This document shows positions 55,548 through 64,000 of a DNA stretch of 64,000 nt, piece after piece. Under the pieces are notes generated by a model. That model made no database searches. It was not told where the DNA came from and saw only the letters and a list, made by a program, of their open reading frames with translations. Source of the DNA: Cupriavidus basilensis OR16. GTDB lineage: Bacteria > Pseudomonadota > Gammaproteobacteria > Burkholderiales > Burkholderiaceae. The DNA lies in the NCBI RefSeq assembly GCF_000243095.1, contig NZ_AHJE01000012.1:1-64000 (forward strand), given 5' to 3'. Numbering within the stretch: position 1 is the first letter of the stretch; the number at the start of each line of letters is the position of its first letter. The position numbers and the translations under genes are program-made.

Positions 55548-55681
55548 TCCATACAGTGAATAGAACCAGACCGACGGAGGACGAATAGAGACCCACTAAG
55601 AAATCGAAGACGCCCGGACCCGGTGTTGACGCACCAGGCCCGAGCTAACCATATCCAATCCAGCTTAAAGGACCATTAAAT

Positions 55682-57658
55682 ATGGCTGCCCGTATTGTAA
55701 CGGAGTCGCGGTGTGTACGCGCGCGCACAAATCGGCGCAAATCCCTGCGCCCACTCATTCTAGCCACAGCTGCGTTTCTACTTGCCGGCGGCGCCCAGGC
55801 CTCGACGCTCTGTCTCAAGAACGCCGACGGCGGTTACGACACCCTGCGTACCGGCCTCGATACGCTTTACGGCTCAGGTGGTCACCAATCGATCCTCGGC
55901 GGGGCATTCGTCGATACGTCGCATCAAGGGGGGGAGGCGGGGGTCAGTCCTGCTGCGTCTATCGTAGGCTTTGCTCAAAGCAGCGGGGCAGCGACCCTCG
56001 GCGAAATAGCCCTCGGCTCCCCATGGGCTCTGCGTGGGGTGGACACGACCCTTATTCAATCCAACTTCGGCAACGGTTCGGGGAACCCCTGCGCCAACGG
56101 CGGCGCGAATGCGGAAAATACGGTCGCTACCGTCGCCGACCTTTCAGGTGGTGGTGGGGGTATTGTTGGAGGGCCGAAGGAGGTTATTACCAACAATCCG
56201 CGCTCGCCGGGCGATGCCATTGCCACCGGCAACAACGCCACCGCCGTGGGCCAAGGGTCGGTCGCCGATCGCGACAATTCCGTGTCCATGGGTGTCGTCG
56301 GCGGCGAGCGCCAGGTCACCAACTTGGCGGCCGGCGCCGCTGGCACCGACGCGGTAAACGTCGCACAGCTGAATAGCGCCAACGCCAACACGCTGAACCA
56401 AGCCAACAACTACACCGACGCCAAGACCGCCAATGTCGTGCAATACGACGTGGATGCAAGCGGAAATCGGACCAATTCGGTCACGCTCGCGGGCGGCAGC
56501 TCCGGCCCGGTCACTATCCACAACGTGGCCACTGGCATCGCCGATACCGACGCGGTGAACGTGGCGCAGCTGAATACGGCCACCGCCAACACCTTGAACG
56601 AGGCCAACAGCTACACCGATAGCAAGACCAAGTACTTCAAGGCGAACTCGACGCTGGCCAACGCGCAGGCGTCGGGCGCCGAATCCGTGGCGATCGGCGG
56701 CAACGCTGTCGCGTCCGCGCCGCAGACCGTGGCCATCGGCTCCAACAGCGCGGCCACGGGCGACAACGCGATTGCGATCGGCTATGGCGCACAGGCAACT
56801 GGCAGCGTGGCAGTTGGCACGTTGGCGTCAGCAGGCCAGGGCGGCACCGCCGTGGGTGACAACACCAGCGCCGTCGGCGAAAACACGCTCGCTGCCGGCA
56901 CAGGTGCCACGGCCAACGTCGCGCGGGGCGTCGCCTTGGGTAACAACGCCTCGGTCACGGTCAACGATTCGGTGGCACTCGGGGCCAACGCGGTTGCCTC
57001 GCGCGGTGCCGCGAAATATTTTGATCCTGTCACCGGCCTGGCGCGTACGTCCGCGGGCGAGGTCTCCATCGGCGCGGCAGGCGCGGAACGCCAGATCACC
57101 AGTGTTGCGGATGGCCACAAGGCCACTGACGCGGTGAATCTGCGCCAGCTGCAGGCCATGGGCGCCAACGCGCAGACCTACGTGGACAACCGCGTAGCAG
57201 TCAACAACACCGGCAACTTGCCGGCGCCGGTTGCGCCCGGCTCGAACTCGGTCGCGTTGGGTCCGGGGTCAGTGGCAGACCGCCCGAACTCGGTGTCGGT
57301 AGGCTCAGCGGGCAACGCGCGGCAGATCACCAATGTGGCAGCCGGTACGGCGCCGACGGATGCGGCGAACGTGGGCCAGCTCAATGCGTTGTCGGATCGC
57401 ACGCAGCGCATGGTGGGTGCCGTGGGCGCGATGGGGGCAGCCATGGCGGCAATGCAGCCCAACGCACGGGCAGAAGGTCCGTTGTCGATCTCGGTGGGCG
57501 CCGGCACCAACGGCGGTATTGCAGCGCTCGCGGCCGGCATCAACTACTACGCGTCGAACCGTGTGCTGCTGAACCTGAAAGCCTCCACCGCGATCGGCGC
57601 TGGCTTGTCGGCCAGCCAGACCGTCTCGGTTGGCGTGGGCGCTACGTTCGGCTTCTGA
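55682..57658 (+). CDS. Trimeric autotransporter adhesin (YadA-like)
   Basis: 658 residues. Signal peptide to about residue 40 (FLLAGGAQAS); an N-terminal region with two cysteines (STLCLKN, NPCANGG); two neck-stalk repeats (TDAVNVAQLNSANANTLNQA and TDAVNVAQLNTATANTLNEA, each with NxYTDxKT); a head of YadA-type ~14-residue repeats (SVAIGGNAVA, AIAIGYGAQA, GVALGNNASV, SVALGANAVA); a further stalk; and the C-terminal YadA anchor (about 575-658, ending VGVGATFGF). Anchors as a trimeric barrel in the outer membrane and mediates adhesion. Upstream neighbours are the switch and protease, downstream OmpA and conjugation genes. Confidence 0.93.
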   Translation: MAARIVTESRCVRARTNRRKSLRPLILATAAFLLAGGAQASTLCLKNADGGYDTLRTGLDTLYGSGGHQSILGGAFVDTSHQGGEAGVSPAASIVGFAQSSGAATLGEIALGSPWALRGVDTTLIQSNFGNGSGNPCANGGANAENTVATVADLSGGGGGIVGGPKEVITNNPRSPGDAIATGNNATAVGQGSVADRDNSVSMGVVGGERQVTNLAAGAAGTDAVNVAQLNSANANTLNQANNYTDAKTANVVQYDVDASGNRTNSVTLAGGSSGPVTIHNVATGIADTDAVNVAQLNTATANTLNEANSYTDSKTKYFKANSTLANAQASGAESVAIGGNAVASAPQTVAIGSNSAATGDNAIAIGYGAQATGSVAVGTLASAGQGGTAVGDNTSAVGENTLAAGTGATANVARGVALGNNASVTVNDSVALGANAVASRGAAKYFDPVTGLARTSAGEVSIGAAGAERQITSVADGHKATDAVNLRQLQAMGANAQTYVDNRVAVNNTGNLPAPVAPGSNSVALGPGSVADRPNSVSVGSAGNARQITNVAAGTAPTDAANVGQLNALSDRTQRMVGAVGAMGAAMAAMQPNARAEGPLSISVGAGTNGGIAALAAGINYYASNRVLLNLKASTAIGAGLSASQTVSVGVGATFGF

Positions 57659-57739
57659 TCAGCTAGCGCCGGTAAGCGGGGAGGGCTATGTCCTCCTCCC
57701 ATGGCTCCGCACGGAGCTCCTCCTGATTCGAGGAACACC

Positions 57740-58750
57740 ATGACTCTCAAACTTGTGGCCACGGCGGTGCTCGTGGCACTCATGACGCCTGCCTGGGCCG
57801 CCCAGGTCGACTATTCAGTGAAACGCGACGCGGCAGCGCTCCAGCTCCGTCTGGACAAGCTGGGGGCGCCAACGACGCCGATCCGCGCACGCGCGCAGTG
57901 CTGGATCGATCTCTATCACGCAGAGCGCTCCCAGAGCCTGATCCACACGAACGATACGCCGCAGAAAGCCCTCTTCAATGCCGACCAGATCATTGGCGCC
58001 CTGGAGCGCGGAGAGAAGAGTGCGCCGAATGCGCGCATTTTCAGCACAAAGATCTATCCGTCCAATGACTCGCGCCATGGACGCCCTCAGTGGCTGGCGG
58101 ATATCCGCGCCATCGAGAAGACGCTCGCGGCCTACGACGCCAAACGCTGCCAGACGCCTGTATCGGCATGCCTGGACGTAGCGTACGAGAGCGTGATGGA
58201 GAACATGGAAGAGACGCAGGGCGCGCGCTGGAATCACGGCCGCCCCGAGATCGACCACGCCCTTGCACTTGTCGCGAAGGCCAAATCCGATCTGGCCGCT
58301 TGCTCGCCGCCGGCGCCGCCGGTGGTCGAGAAGCCGGCTCCGAAGCTGATCGAGAAGACCTTGAATGCCGATGCGCTGTTCGATTTTGATCGTGCAGTGC
58401 TCAAGCCCAAGGGGATGGAGAGCCTGGCGCAGTTCGCCAGCGATCTGCGTCAGCTGACGATCGCCACCGCGGTGACGGTGACGGGCTACACCGACCGATT
58501 CGGCTCCGTCGACTACAACCGGTCGCTGTCGCAACGGCGTGCCGATGCGGTGCAGCAGTACCTGGTAGGGCAGGGCATCAAGGTGCCGATCACGGCGACC
58601 GGTGCCGGCGCGGCCGAACCGATCGTGCAGTGTGCCGGTCCGCAGAACGCCAAGACCATTGCCTGCCTGCAGCCGAATCGGCGCGTCACGCTTTCGGTCA
58701 TGGGTAAGGCGGTCGCCTTTGAGCATGCCAACGCAAGGGGGGAGCCATGA
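57740..58750 (+). CDS. OmpA-family protein with C-terminal peptidoglycan-binding domain
   Basis: 336 residues from the ATG at 57740 (CGAGGAACACC upstream). Signal peptide (VALMTPAWA), helical N-terminal domain with Cys pairs, Pro-rich linker (SPPAPPVVEKPAPK), and an OmpA_C domain at about 210-325 (ADALFDFDRAVLKPKGMESL, GYTDRFGSVDYNRSLSQRRA, PNRRVTL). Two Cys near the end (VQCAGPQNAKTIACLQPNRR) are typical of the domain. No beta-barrel, so a periplasmic or lipid-linked anchor. Overlaps the next gene by 4 bp. Confidence 0.88.
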   Translation: MTLKLVATAVLVALMTPAWAAQVDYSVKRDAAALQLRLDKLGAPTTPIRARAQCWIDLYHAERSQSLIHTNDTPQKALFNADQIIGALERGEKSAPNARIFSTKIYPSNDSRHGRPQWLADIRAIEKTLAAYDAKRCQTPVSACLDVAYESVMENMEETQGARWNHGRPEIDHALALVAKAKSDLAACSPPAPPVVEKPAPKLIEKTLNADALFDFDRAVLKPKGMESLAQFASDLRQLTIATAVTVTGYTDRFGSVDYNRSLSQRRADAVQQYLVGQGIKVPITATGAGAAEPIVQCAGPQNAKTIACLQPNRRVTLSVMGKAVAFEHANARGEP

Positions 58751-59033
58751 AACTCACTGCCGACGAGCGTCAGGTCCTCATCACGGCATCGCAGTTGTCC
58801 CACGACGTGGTGCAAGAGGCCATCCACAAGATCCGGGCGGAGCATCCTGATGCCTTTCATTCGGGGGATTCACTGGCATCACGCGTGTTCTTCGATCAAC
58901 CCGTTCGCGACGAGCCGTGCAAAGGGTTTATCCGCTTCATTGCGGTTGATCGCCTTGCAGACACCATGGGGTCGAGATCTTCGTGTCCACCACGCGCTTG
59001 ACGCTATCCGTTGCGGTACGGCAGAGCAACTAG
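58747..59033 (+). pseudogene. Small hypothetical protein, single-base frameshift
   Basis: ATG overlaps the OmpA stop. MKLTADERQVLITASQLSHD ... FFDQPVRDEPCKGFIRFIAV / DRLADTMG in frame one. The native end seems to be in the next frame, GVEIFVSTTRLTLSVAVRQS-N, with a stop at 59031; inserting one G in the run at 58968-58971 joins them. Unrepaired, the protein ends at 59001 after a nonsense tail. No family recognised. Confidence 0.55.
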
Positions 59034-59127
59034 CCGCCAGCAGCCGTTTCCGATAGTTCCGCTTCCGCGGATTCGCAGGGCACGAAAGCCAGTGGTGGTC
59101 ATCTCATTTTTCTACAGAGGAAACAAA

Positions 59128-59502
59128 ATGGAATCGAATCAACTTAGCTCGGATGCGCGAAAGGTCGCCACCCGCAATGGCGATCGTATCGATACGGTAC
59201 TGAACTACATGGGCCAGGGCGTGGTGATCGCCTTTTTGCTGCTGCCCGAGTTCGCTCATGCGCAAGCTGCGGGCGGTCTGGGCGCTGGTGTCACCCAGTT
59301 TCTCAAGCAGATCATCAACCTGCTCATCTTTGAATGGGGCTACTACATCGCGATCGCAGCATTGGTCATCCAGGGCTACCGCTGGTGGACGGGCCACATA
59401 AGCCTGTTGGACCTCGGCAAGTGGGGCTTCGGTCTGTTCCTGGTGTTCTTCGCCCCCAACATCGTCAGCCAGTTCAGAAGCGGCGCATCGGGGGTCGTAT
59501 GA
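59128..59502 (+). CDS. virB2: Conjugal pilin TrbC/VirB2
   Basis: 124 residues from the ATG at 59128 (CAGAGGAAACAAA upstream). Long leader, processing region LLLPEFAHAQAAGGLGAGVT, then two hydrophobic helices (QIINLLIFEWGYYIAIAALV; LDLGKWGFGLFLVFFAPNIV) with the short loop of a VirB2 pilin. First gene of the transfer operon; overlaps virB3 by 4 bp. Inserted in the inner membrane and assembled into the conjugative pilus. Confidence 0.88.
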   Translation: MESNQLSSDARKVATRNGDRIDTVLNYMGQGVVIAFLLLPEFAHAQAAGGLGAGVTQFLKQIINLLIFEWGYYIAIAALVIQGYRWWTGHISLLDLGKWGFGLFLVFFAPNIVSQFRSGASGVV

Positions 59503-59798
59503 GCCACGACGAGCCGTTCCTGGAAGATGGGGAGCCGCTCGTCGCAGCGATGACCCGCCCGGCAATGTTGGGTGGGTTCACGCTGACGAGCATTGTGCTG
59601 AGCCTGTTCATCCCCGGGCTGATCATGATGATTAGTCGATCCGTCCTGACCGTGGTGTTGGTGCCTGCATTTCTGCTGGTGAGCTACCTGGTCTGCCTGA
59701 AGGACGTGTACCTGTTCGAAATCTTTGTTTCGGCCACGCGCCTGAGCCGCTGCCCGAACAAACACCTGTGGGGGTGCCGCCGCTATGCGCCTCGCTGA
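59499..59798 (+). CDS. virB3: Type IV secretion protein VirB3
   Basis: 99 residues; ATG overlaps the virB2 stop (ATGA). Short, with VAAMTRPAMLGGFTLTSIVL, the family's T-R-P motif, and two membrane helices (SIVLSLFIPGLIMMI; VLVPAFLLVSYLVCL). Ends overlapping virB4 by 14 bp. VirB3 is often fused to or bound by VirB4 and positions it at the membrane. Confidence 0.86.
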   Translation: MSHDEPFLEDGEPLVAAMTRPAMLGGFTLTSIVLSLFIPGLIMMISRSVLTVVLVPAFLLVSYLVCLKDVYLFEIFVSATRLSRCPNKHLWGCRRYAPR

Positions 59799-62448
59799 AC
59801 TCCTCAAACGCAAGTTCGATATGTCGCTGTCTGTGCCGGTGCCGCAGGGGAATGCGGCCGATGCCATGGAGATGGCGCTCAGCGACATGATTCCCTATAC
59901 CGTCCACTATGACGATGAGACGGTCATTACCAAGGATGACGGCCTGGTGCAGGTTGTCAAGGTCGACGGTCTTTACTTCGATTCCTTGAGTGCGGCGCAG
60001 ATCCGCATCTTCGAGCGTCGGCGCAACACGGTGCTTCGCTCGATCGCGAACAGCAACCGTGGCGTCTACGTTCACCTGGTCCGCCGTAAAGTCAACTCCT
60101 ATCCAGCGGGCGATGGCGGTACCTGGTTCTCGCGCCATTTCAATGCTGCCTGGCGTGCCCGCTCCGACCGCCGCTCGTACTATGCGAACGATATCTACAT
60201 CTCGATTGTGCGCAACCGCTTTCGTCAGGGGACGCCGGGCGTCCTCGACAAGCTGTTTGCCGGCATGTCCGGCGTGAAGCTCAATCAGGAGCAAACCGAA
60301 TCGTTCGCGGAACAAGCACGAGACCTGCAGGAGGCGGCAAGTCTGGTGCTGCAATCCCTGTCGGAATATGGTCCGCGCAAGCTGCGTGTGCAGCGCAGGC
60401 CGGAGTTGGACTGCGAGCGCGTGGACAAGGTACGAGCCCAAAGCGACGTTCGCCGCTTCAGGCTGGGATGGGAAGACTTCCTGCAGCAGTACGGCCACAG
60501 CGAAGACTACTCGAGCGTCGATGTGCTGGACTTCCTGGGGGAGGACTTCACTGAGATCGGCGGCTTTCTCCACTACCTGGTGAATCTCGAAGAGGCGAGG
60601 GTGCCAGTTACGGAGCTGCCGCTGGACCGGACGCTGGCAGCGTCCTGGCTGGACTTCCGCATGGTCAGCAACATGATGGCCGTACAGAACCTCAATGGCA
60701 GGCGGGCCGGCGCGATGCTCAGCATGGCCGAATGGCCGGCCCGCACACCCTCGCGCATGTTGAACGGATTCCTGCAACAGCCCGTCGAGTTCATCATCAC
60801 TCAGTCCTTCTTCTTCACCGATCGCATCAGTGCCGAGCAAGACATGCGGCAGGAGCGCAGGCGTATCTCTGTCAATGACCGTGATGGTGTTGCAGAAGAG
60901 GATACGGACGAGATCACCAAGGGCCTGCAGGACCTGACACGTGGCCGAGCGGTCAATGGTCTGCACCATCTCACGATGCTCGTCCACGTGCCGGCCGCTA
61001 CCGATGCCGATCCGCTGACGGCACGCCAGCAAACGGTGGCGGATCTGGACGCCGCGGTAGGGCTGCTCAACAAGGCCTTCATTAACCTGAACGTCAAGCC
61101 GGTTCGTGAGTGGTTCGCCGTGGAAACGTTCTTCTGGGCGCAGTTGCCCGGGCAGGCCCAGCATTTCATGGGCCGACGCGGCAAGATCAAGTCATCCAAC
61201 TTCGCGGGATTTGCGTCGCTGCACAACGTTGCGCAGGGCAAGGCTGAGGGCAATCTTTGGGGGCCCGCCATCATGCCATTCGAGACGGAGAGCGGCACCG
61301 CATACAACTTCAACTTCCATCGCGAAATGGAGGGCATGGTCGCTGGCCACACGGCGGTCACGGCAGACACGGGTGCCGGCAAGACGACGCTCCTATCTGC
61401 GCTAATCGCCATGGCAGACAAGGCCCGGCCGCGCGTTTTCTGGTTCGACAACCGGGAGGGCGCCAAGGTGTTCATGTGCGCCATGGGCGGACAGCATACG
61501 ACACTAACGGTGCAGGGCAGCACCGGCTGGAACCCCTTCAAGCTGCCGGATACGCCGGAGAACCGCACCTACCTGGTTGAGCTGCAAATGCTCATGCGCA
61601 CTTGCTACGGCGGGAAAACTACGCCGGACGACATCGAGCGGTTCAAGAAGGCGGTGCACGAGAACTACGAATTGCCCCGGAAGGACCGGCGGTTGCGCAA
61701 CGTCGCATGGTGCTATGGCCAAGGCGAGCTCGCCAAGGATATGGGCATCTGGCACGGCGCCAACGGCGAAGGCGCGAATTGGGGCGTGTTCGACAACGAG
61801 CACGACGGCATCGACTTGACCGATTGCCGGCACTACTGCTTCGAGATGCGCCAGCTGATCAAGGACGGCACGGCTCGCCCGGAGCTGCCTGTCGTCCTGA
61901 GCTATCCGTTCCATCGCATCGAGCAGTCAATGGATGGTGAGCCGTTTATCATCGTGCTGGAAGAGGGGCAGAACCTGGTCAGGCATGTCTACTGGCGGGA
62001 AAAGATCGACAGCTACATCATGCAGATCCGTCGAAAGAACGGACTGCTGGTGTTCGTGACCCCCGACGCTAAGTACCTGTACTGCGAAACCGACTCGATC
62101 GCGAAGCAAGCCGTCACCTCCATTGTTCTGCCCAATGACAAGGCGCGCAGCGAGGACTTCGTGGACAGGCTCGGATACACGAAGTCGGAGTTCGAGTTCA
62201 TCCGTGACACACCGCCCCAGGCACGCAAGTTCCTGATCCGGCGCGGCAACGAATCCATTCGGGCGATCTTCGATTTGTCCGACCTTCCCGAGTTCATCCC
62301 GGTCCTGTCGTCAAATGACAAGGGCGTGGCCCTTATGCACGCCGTGATGGACGAGTTGGGCACGCAAGACCCGCAGCATTGGGTGCCGGTGTTCATGGCG
62401 CGTGCCATGGAACAAAACACCCACAACCTCAAGCAGAAGGGAGCATGA
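59785..62448 (+). CDS. virB4: Type IV secretion ATPase VirB4/CagE
   Basis: 887 residues. N-terminal CagE_TrbE_VirB domain (about 180-400) and a C-terminal RecA-like ATPase: Walker A TADTGAGKTTLLSAL near residue 530, Walker B FIIVLEEGQNL near 720 (Glu-Glu where the family often has Asp-Glu), and arginine-finger region near 800. Powers pilus assembly and substrate transfer. Length is typical. Stop overlaps the next start (ATGA), so the operon is translationally coupled throughout. Confidence 0.93.
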   Translation: MRLAELLKRKFDMSLSVPVPQGNAADAMEMALSDMIPYTVHYDDETVITKDDGLVQVVKVDGLYFDSLSAAQIRIFERRRNTVLRSIANSNRGVYVHLVRRKVNSYPAGDGGTWFSRHFNAAWRARSDRRSYYANDIYISIVRNRFRQGTPGVLDKLFAGMSGVKLNQEQTESFAEQARDLQEAASLVLQSLSEYGPRKLRVQRRPELDCERVDKVRAQSDVRRFRLGWEDFLQQYGHSEDYSSVDVLDFLGEDFTEIGGFLHYLVNLEEARVPVTELPLDRTLAASWLDFRMVSNMMAVQNLNGRRAGAMLSMAEWPARTPSRMLNGFLQQPVEFIITQSFFFTDRISAEQDMRQERRRISVNDRDGVAEEDTDEITKGLQDLTRGRAVNGLHHLTMLVHVPAATDADPLTARQQTVADLDAAVGLLNKAFINLNVKPVREWFAVETFFWAQLPGQAQHFMGRRGKIKSSNFAGFASLHNVAQGKAEGNLWGPAIMPFETESGTAYNFNFHREMEGMVAGHTAVTADTGAGKTTLLSALIAMADKARPRVFWFDNREGAKVFMCAMGGQHTTLTVQGSTGWNPFKLPDTPENRTYLVELQMLMRTCYGGKTTPDDIERFKKAVHENYELPRKDRRLRNVAWCYGQGELAKDMGIWHGANGEGANWGVFDNEHDGIDLTDCRHYCFEMRQLIKDGTARPELPVVLSYPFHRIEQSMDGEPFIIVLEEGQNLVRHVYWREKIDSYIMQIRRKNGLLVFVTPDAKYLYCETDSIAKQAVTSIVLPNDKARSEDFVDRLGYTKSEFEFIRDTPPQARKFLIRRGNESIRAIFDLSDLPEFIPVLSSNDKGVALMHAVMDELGTQDPQHWVPVFMARAMEQNTHNLKQKGA

Positions 62449-63293
62449 CCATGAAGAAGAACATTGCCGAGCACGCCATCGACGCCCTCAGCGCCACGTT
62501 CGCCGTCCACGCGCAACCTCTTCATTCCGAAGGCGAGAAGGGGCTCGCGCAGCATACGACGATCCTCGCCAGTAGCGCCGGGGACGGACCAACGGTGCTG
62601 GCCGTGCAGATTGCAGAAAGGAGTCAGGTCTTGAAGAAAGCTATCGTAGCACTGGTCGTCTTCGCCTCGCTCAGCGCTGCCGTACCGGCATCTGCTTCCG
62701 GCATTCCGACTTTCGATGGGGCAACTGTCGCCGCCCTGGCGGCGCAGTTTCAGCAGCTGCAGCAGCAATACGAAACCCTCAAGAACCAGTACGCGGCGGT
62801 CACTGGCAGCTATGGACGTGGAGCAAGTGGCATGGCGGAGTCCGTGGCAGCGGCGTCGGTTGTTCCGGGGTCTTGGCAGGACGTGGTGGCCAAGCAGGCC
62901 AGTGGCGCGTATGGCACCAAGCAGGGCGCTTACGAGAAGCTCATCAAGACGATGCCGCAAGAGCTGTTTCAGGATCCAAAGTCACAGTCGGCCACGACGT
63001 ACAAGATGAGTTCGGATGCCGTGCGGGCCGCCATGGCTGGCGGCGACACGCTCTATGCCGAGGTGCAGACACACCTCAAGAACCTCTCCACGCTGGCTCA
63101 ACAAGTCGATACGACGGCAAACATCAAGGATGCGCAGGATTTGCAGAACCGGATTGCGACCGAGAATGGCTTGATGCAGAGCGCGATAGCCAAGCTCAAT
63201 GTCATGAACATGAATCTGCAGGCCAACATGGTCAATCAGATGAATCAGGCCACCTCCGCCAACGAGCAGTTCTTCCGGCGTCAAGGTCGCTGA
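62445..63293 (+). CDS. virB5: Type IV secretion protein VirB5-like, with two possible starts
   Basis: From the ATG at 62445 (AAGGGAGC upstream, overlapping the virB4 stop) 282 residues; but a TTG at 62631 with AAAGGAG upstream starts a normal signal peptide (LKKAIVALVVFASLSAAVPA). VirB5 is Sec-exported, so the exported form must start there, or the first ~62 residues are a separate peptide whose stop was lost. The mature part is helical: AALAAQFQQLQQQYETLKNQ, then VVAKQASGAYGTKQGAYEKL, ending in a long helix (LQANMVNQMNQATSANEQFF). Minor pilus component at the tip. Next gene 37 bp on. Confidence 0.82.
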   Translation: MTMKKNIAEHAIDALSATFAVHAQPLHSEGEKGLAQHTTILASSAGDGPTVLAVQIAERSQVLKKAIVALVVFASLSAAVPASASGIPTFDGATVAALAAQFQQLQQQYETLKNQYAAVTGSYGRGASGMAESVAAASVVPGSWQDVVAKQASGAYGTKQGAYEKLIKTMPQELFQDPKSQSATTYKMSSDAVRAAMAGGDTLYAEVQTHLKNLSTLAQQVDTTANIKDAQDLQNRIATENGLMQSAIAKLNVMNMNLQANMVNQMNQATSANEQFFRRQGR

Positions 63294-63330
63294 ACGTCCT
63301 GTCTCACACCTCCTTTCCCTTGAATCGATC

Positions 63331-63628
63331 ATGAAGAACGCTCTCCTTATCCTCCTGAAAATGGACCGCGGGCGCGCAGGGGCACCCGAGCGCTGCGAGC
63401 GGCAATCCGCTGCTGACGGCGAACTACGCCCAGTTCGAGCGGTGGATCCCGTCGTTCTGCGGCACCGACCTGTTCGGTGCCGCAACGCCAGACCCACGCC
63501 GGGCCGACGACTGTGTCCGCGCCATCATCGGGCGAGTGCAAGACGAAACTGCAGTGCAGTTGACGCCGGCGCAGGTGCTGGAGCCAGCCGTGCGGACTCA
63601 TTTTCGTGAACTCATGGGGATGAAATAG
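63331..63628 (+). pseudogene. Small exported protein of the T4SS operon, frameshifted
   Basis: ATG at 63331 starts MKNALLILLK; the protein-like sequence is in the next frame from about 63362: AGAQGHPSAASGNPLLTANY, AQFERWIPSFCGTDLFGAAT, ADDCVRAIIGRVQDETAVQL to TAG at 63626-63628. Dropping one A from the four at 63358-63361 joins a signal-peptide start to a ~90-residue mature protein with one Cys pair. Position between virB5 and virB6 matches the small periplasmic/lipoprotein entry-exclusion or accessory genes of P-type systems, but the family is not identified. Confidence 0.55.
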
Positions 63629-63630
63629 CC

Positions 63631-64000
63631 ATGTCAGCCCTGACGATCGCCGGACTGCTCAATGCCTCTGATGGGGTAACCGATTCATTCCTATCGCAAA
63701 CGTATCCGGCGCTGGCCAACGCGGTCTCCACGCCTGTGTACCTTGTGGCGGTGTTGTATTGGGTCGTGTATGGCTACAAGATCTACGCGGGCCACGCGCC
63801 CCTGGCATTGGACGAACTGCTGGCGAAGGCCATCATGACCTCCGCTGTCTTTGCGACGTTGAACTGGGCCGGGATGGGACAGATGGTGTACCAAGCTTTT
63901 TCGTCATTCATGAACGGCGCGGCGTCCACCATCATGGCCGGCAAGCCAACGGACCAGATGCTGGACGCCCTGTTCTCCAACGCCATGGACGTCGCGGCGA
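63631..64000 (+). CDS. virB6: Type IV secretion membrane protein VirB6 (partial)
   Basis: The ATG at 63631 follows the previous stop by 2 bp and the frame is open to the window edge (123 codons). Start MSALTIAGLLNASDGVTDSF, then a hydrophobic helix (PVYLVAVLYWVVYGYKIYAG) and the TrbL/VirB6 segment APLALDELLAKAIMTSAVFA with a following helix. VirB6 is a polytopic inner-membrane core component. The C-terminal part, with most membrane segments, lies beyond the window. Confidence 0.85.
   Translation, partial: MSALTIAGLLNASDGVTDSFLSQTYPALANAVSTPVYLVAVLYWVVYGYKIYAGHAPLALDELLAKAIMTSAVFATLNWAGMGQMVYQAFSSFMNGAASTIMAGKPTDQMLDALFSNAMDVAA

Noticed and set aside
59632..61164. A 510-codon minus-strand frame inside virB4
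   Set aside because: Shadow of virB4; no motif and no ribosome site.

Overview
The window looks like part of a plasmid or megaplasmid from a beta-proteobacterium of the Burkholderiaceae (Cupriavidus/Ralstonia type). This is inferred from the high GC content, an intracellular polyhydroxybutyrate depolymerase, a Bug-type solute receptor, H-NS of the beta-proteobacterial kind, and many small stress genes typical of that group. The plasmid identity rests on a replication initiator beside an iteron array at the left end and a VirB-type conjugation operon at the right end. No rRNA, tRNA or CRISPR array was seen.

Layout. (1) 0.4-3.2 kb: a Rep_3-type initiator gene on the minus strand, a probable autoregulatory palindrome, about 17 iterons in both orientations, one perfect DnaA box and an AT-rich stretch, together a replication origin. 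(2) 3.3-4.6 kb: debris (IS110-family remnant, GntR FCD fragment joined to an HTH gene lacking its 5' end). (3) 5-7 kb: an MlaD-like protein and auxiliary lipoprotein, then cytochrome b561. (4) 7.3-38.2 kb: a large stress and reserve-polymer island: BON-domain proteins (several broken), DUF883, CsbD and Ku remnants, two hybrid histidine kinases and a third kinase-like protein, CBS protein, low-affinity iron permease, DUF3182 - alpha/beta hydrolase - topoisomerase IB cluster, PHB depolymerase, DUF6496 basic protein, FadE-like acyl-CoA dehydrogenase, MipA/OmpV porin-like protein, and a universal stress protein. (5) 38.3-46.6 kb: a decayed zone with an IS6 remnant, a YhcG (DUF1016) nuclease remnant, a KfrA-like coiled-coil remnant, and intact H-NS, GNAT and CspA genes. 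(6) 47.2-53.2 kb: gamma-glutamyltransferase, a GntR regulator beside TAGGACnnGTCCTA palindromes, and an orphan TctC/Bug receptor. (7) 53.2-59 kb: divergent CI-like and Cro-like regulators around a palindrome, followed by an S8 protease with a GlyGly-CTERM-like tail (internally deleted), a trimeric autotransporter adhesin and an OmpA-family protein. (8) 59.1-64 kb: virB2-B3-B4-B5-small protein-virB6, tightly overlapped and running off the right edge.

How it fits together. The ends carry replication and transfer; the middle is cargo for redox, envelope and starvation stress, plus PHB and fatty-acid turnover. A striking property is the number of broken genes: nonsense codons, a 16-bp tandem duplication, internal deletions, and single-base changes in short homopolymers. 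Some may be base-calling errors, but the clear deletions and truncations show real decay. The most interesting candidate system is the surface-protein module under a phage-like CI/Cro-type switch directly upstream of the conjugation operon.
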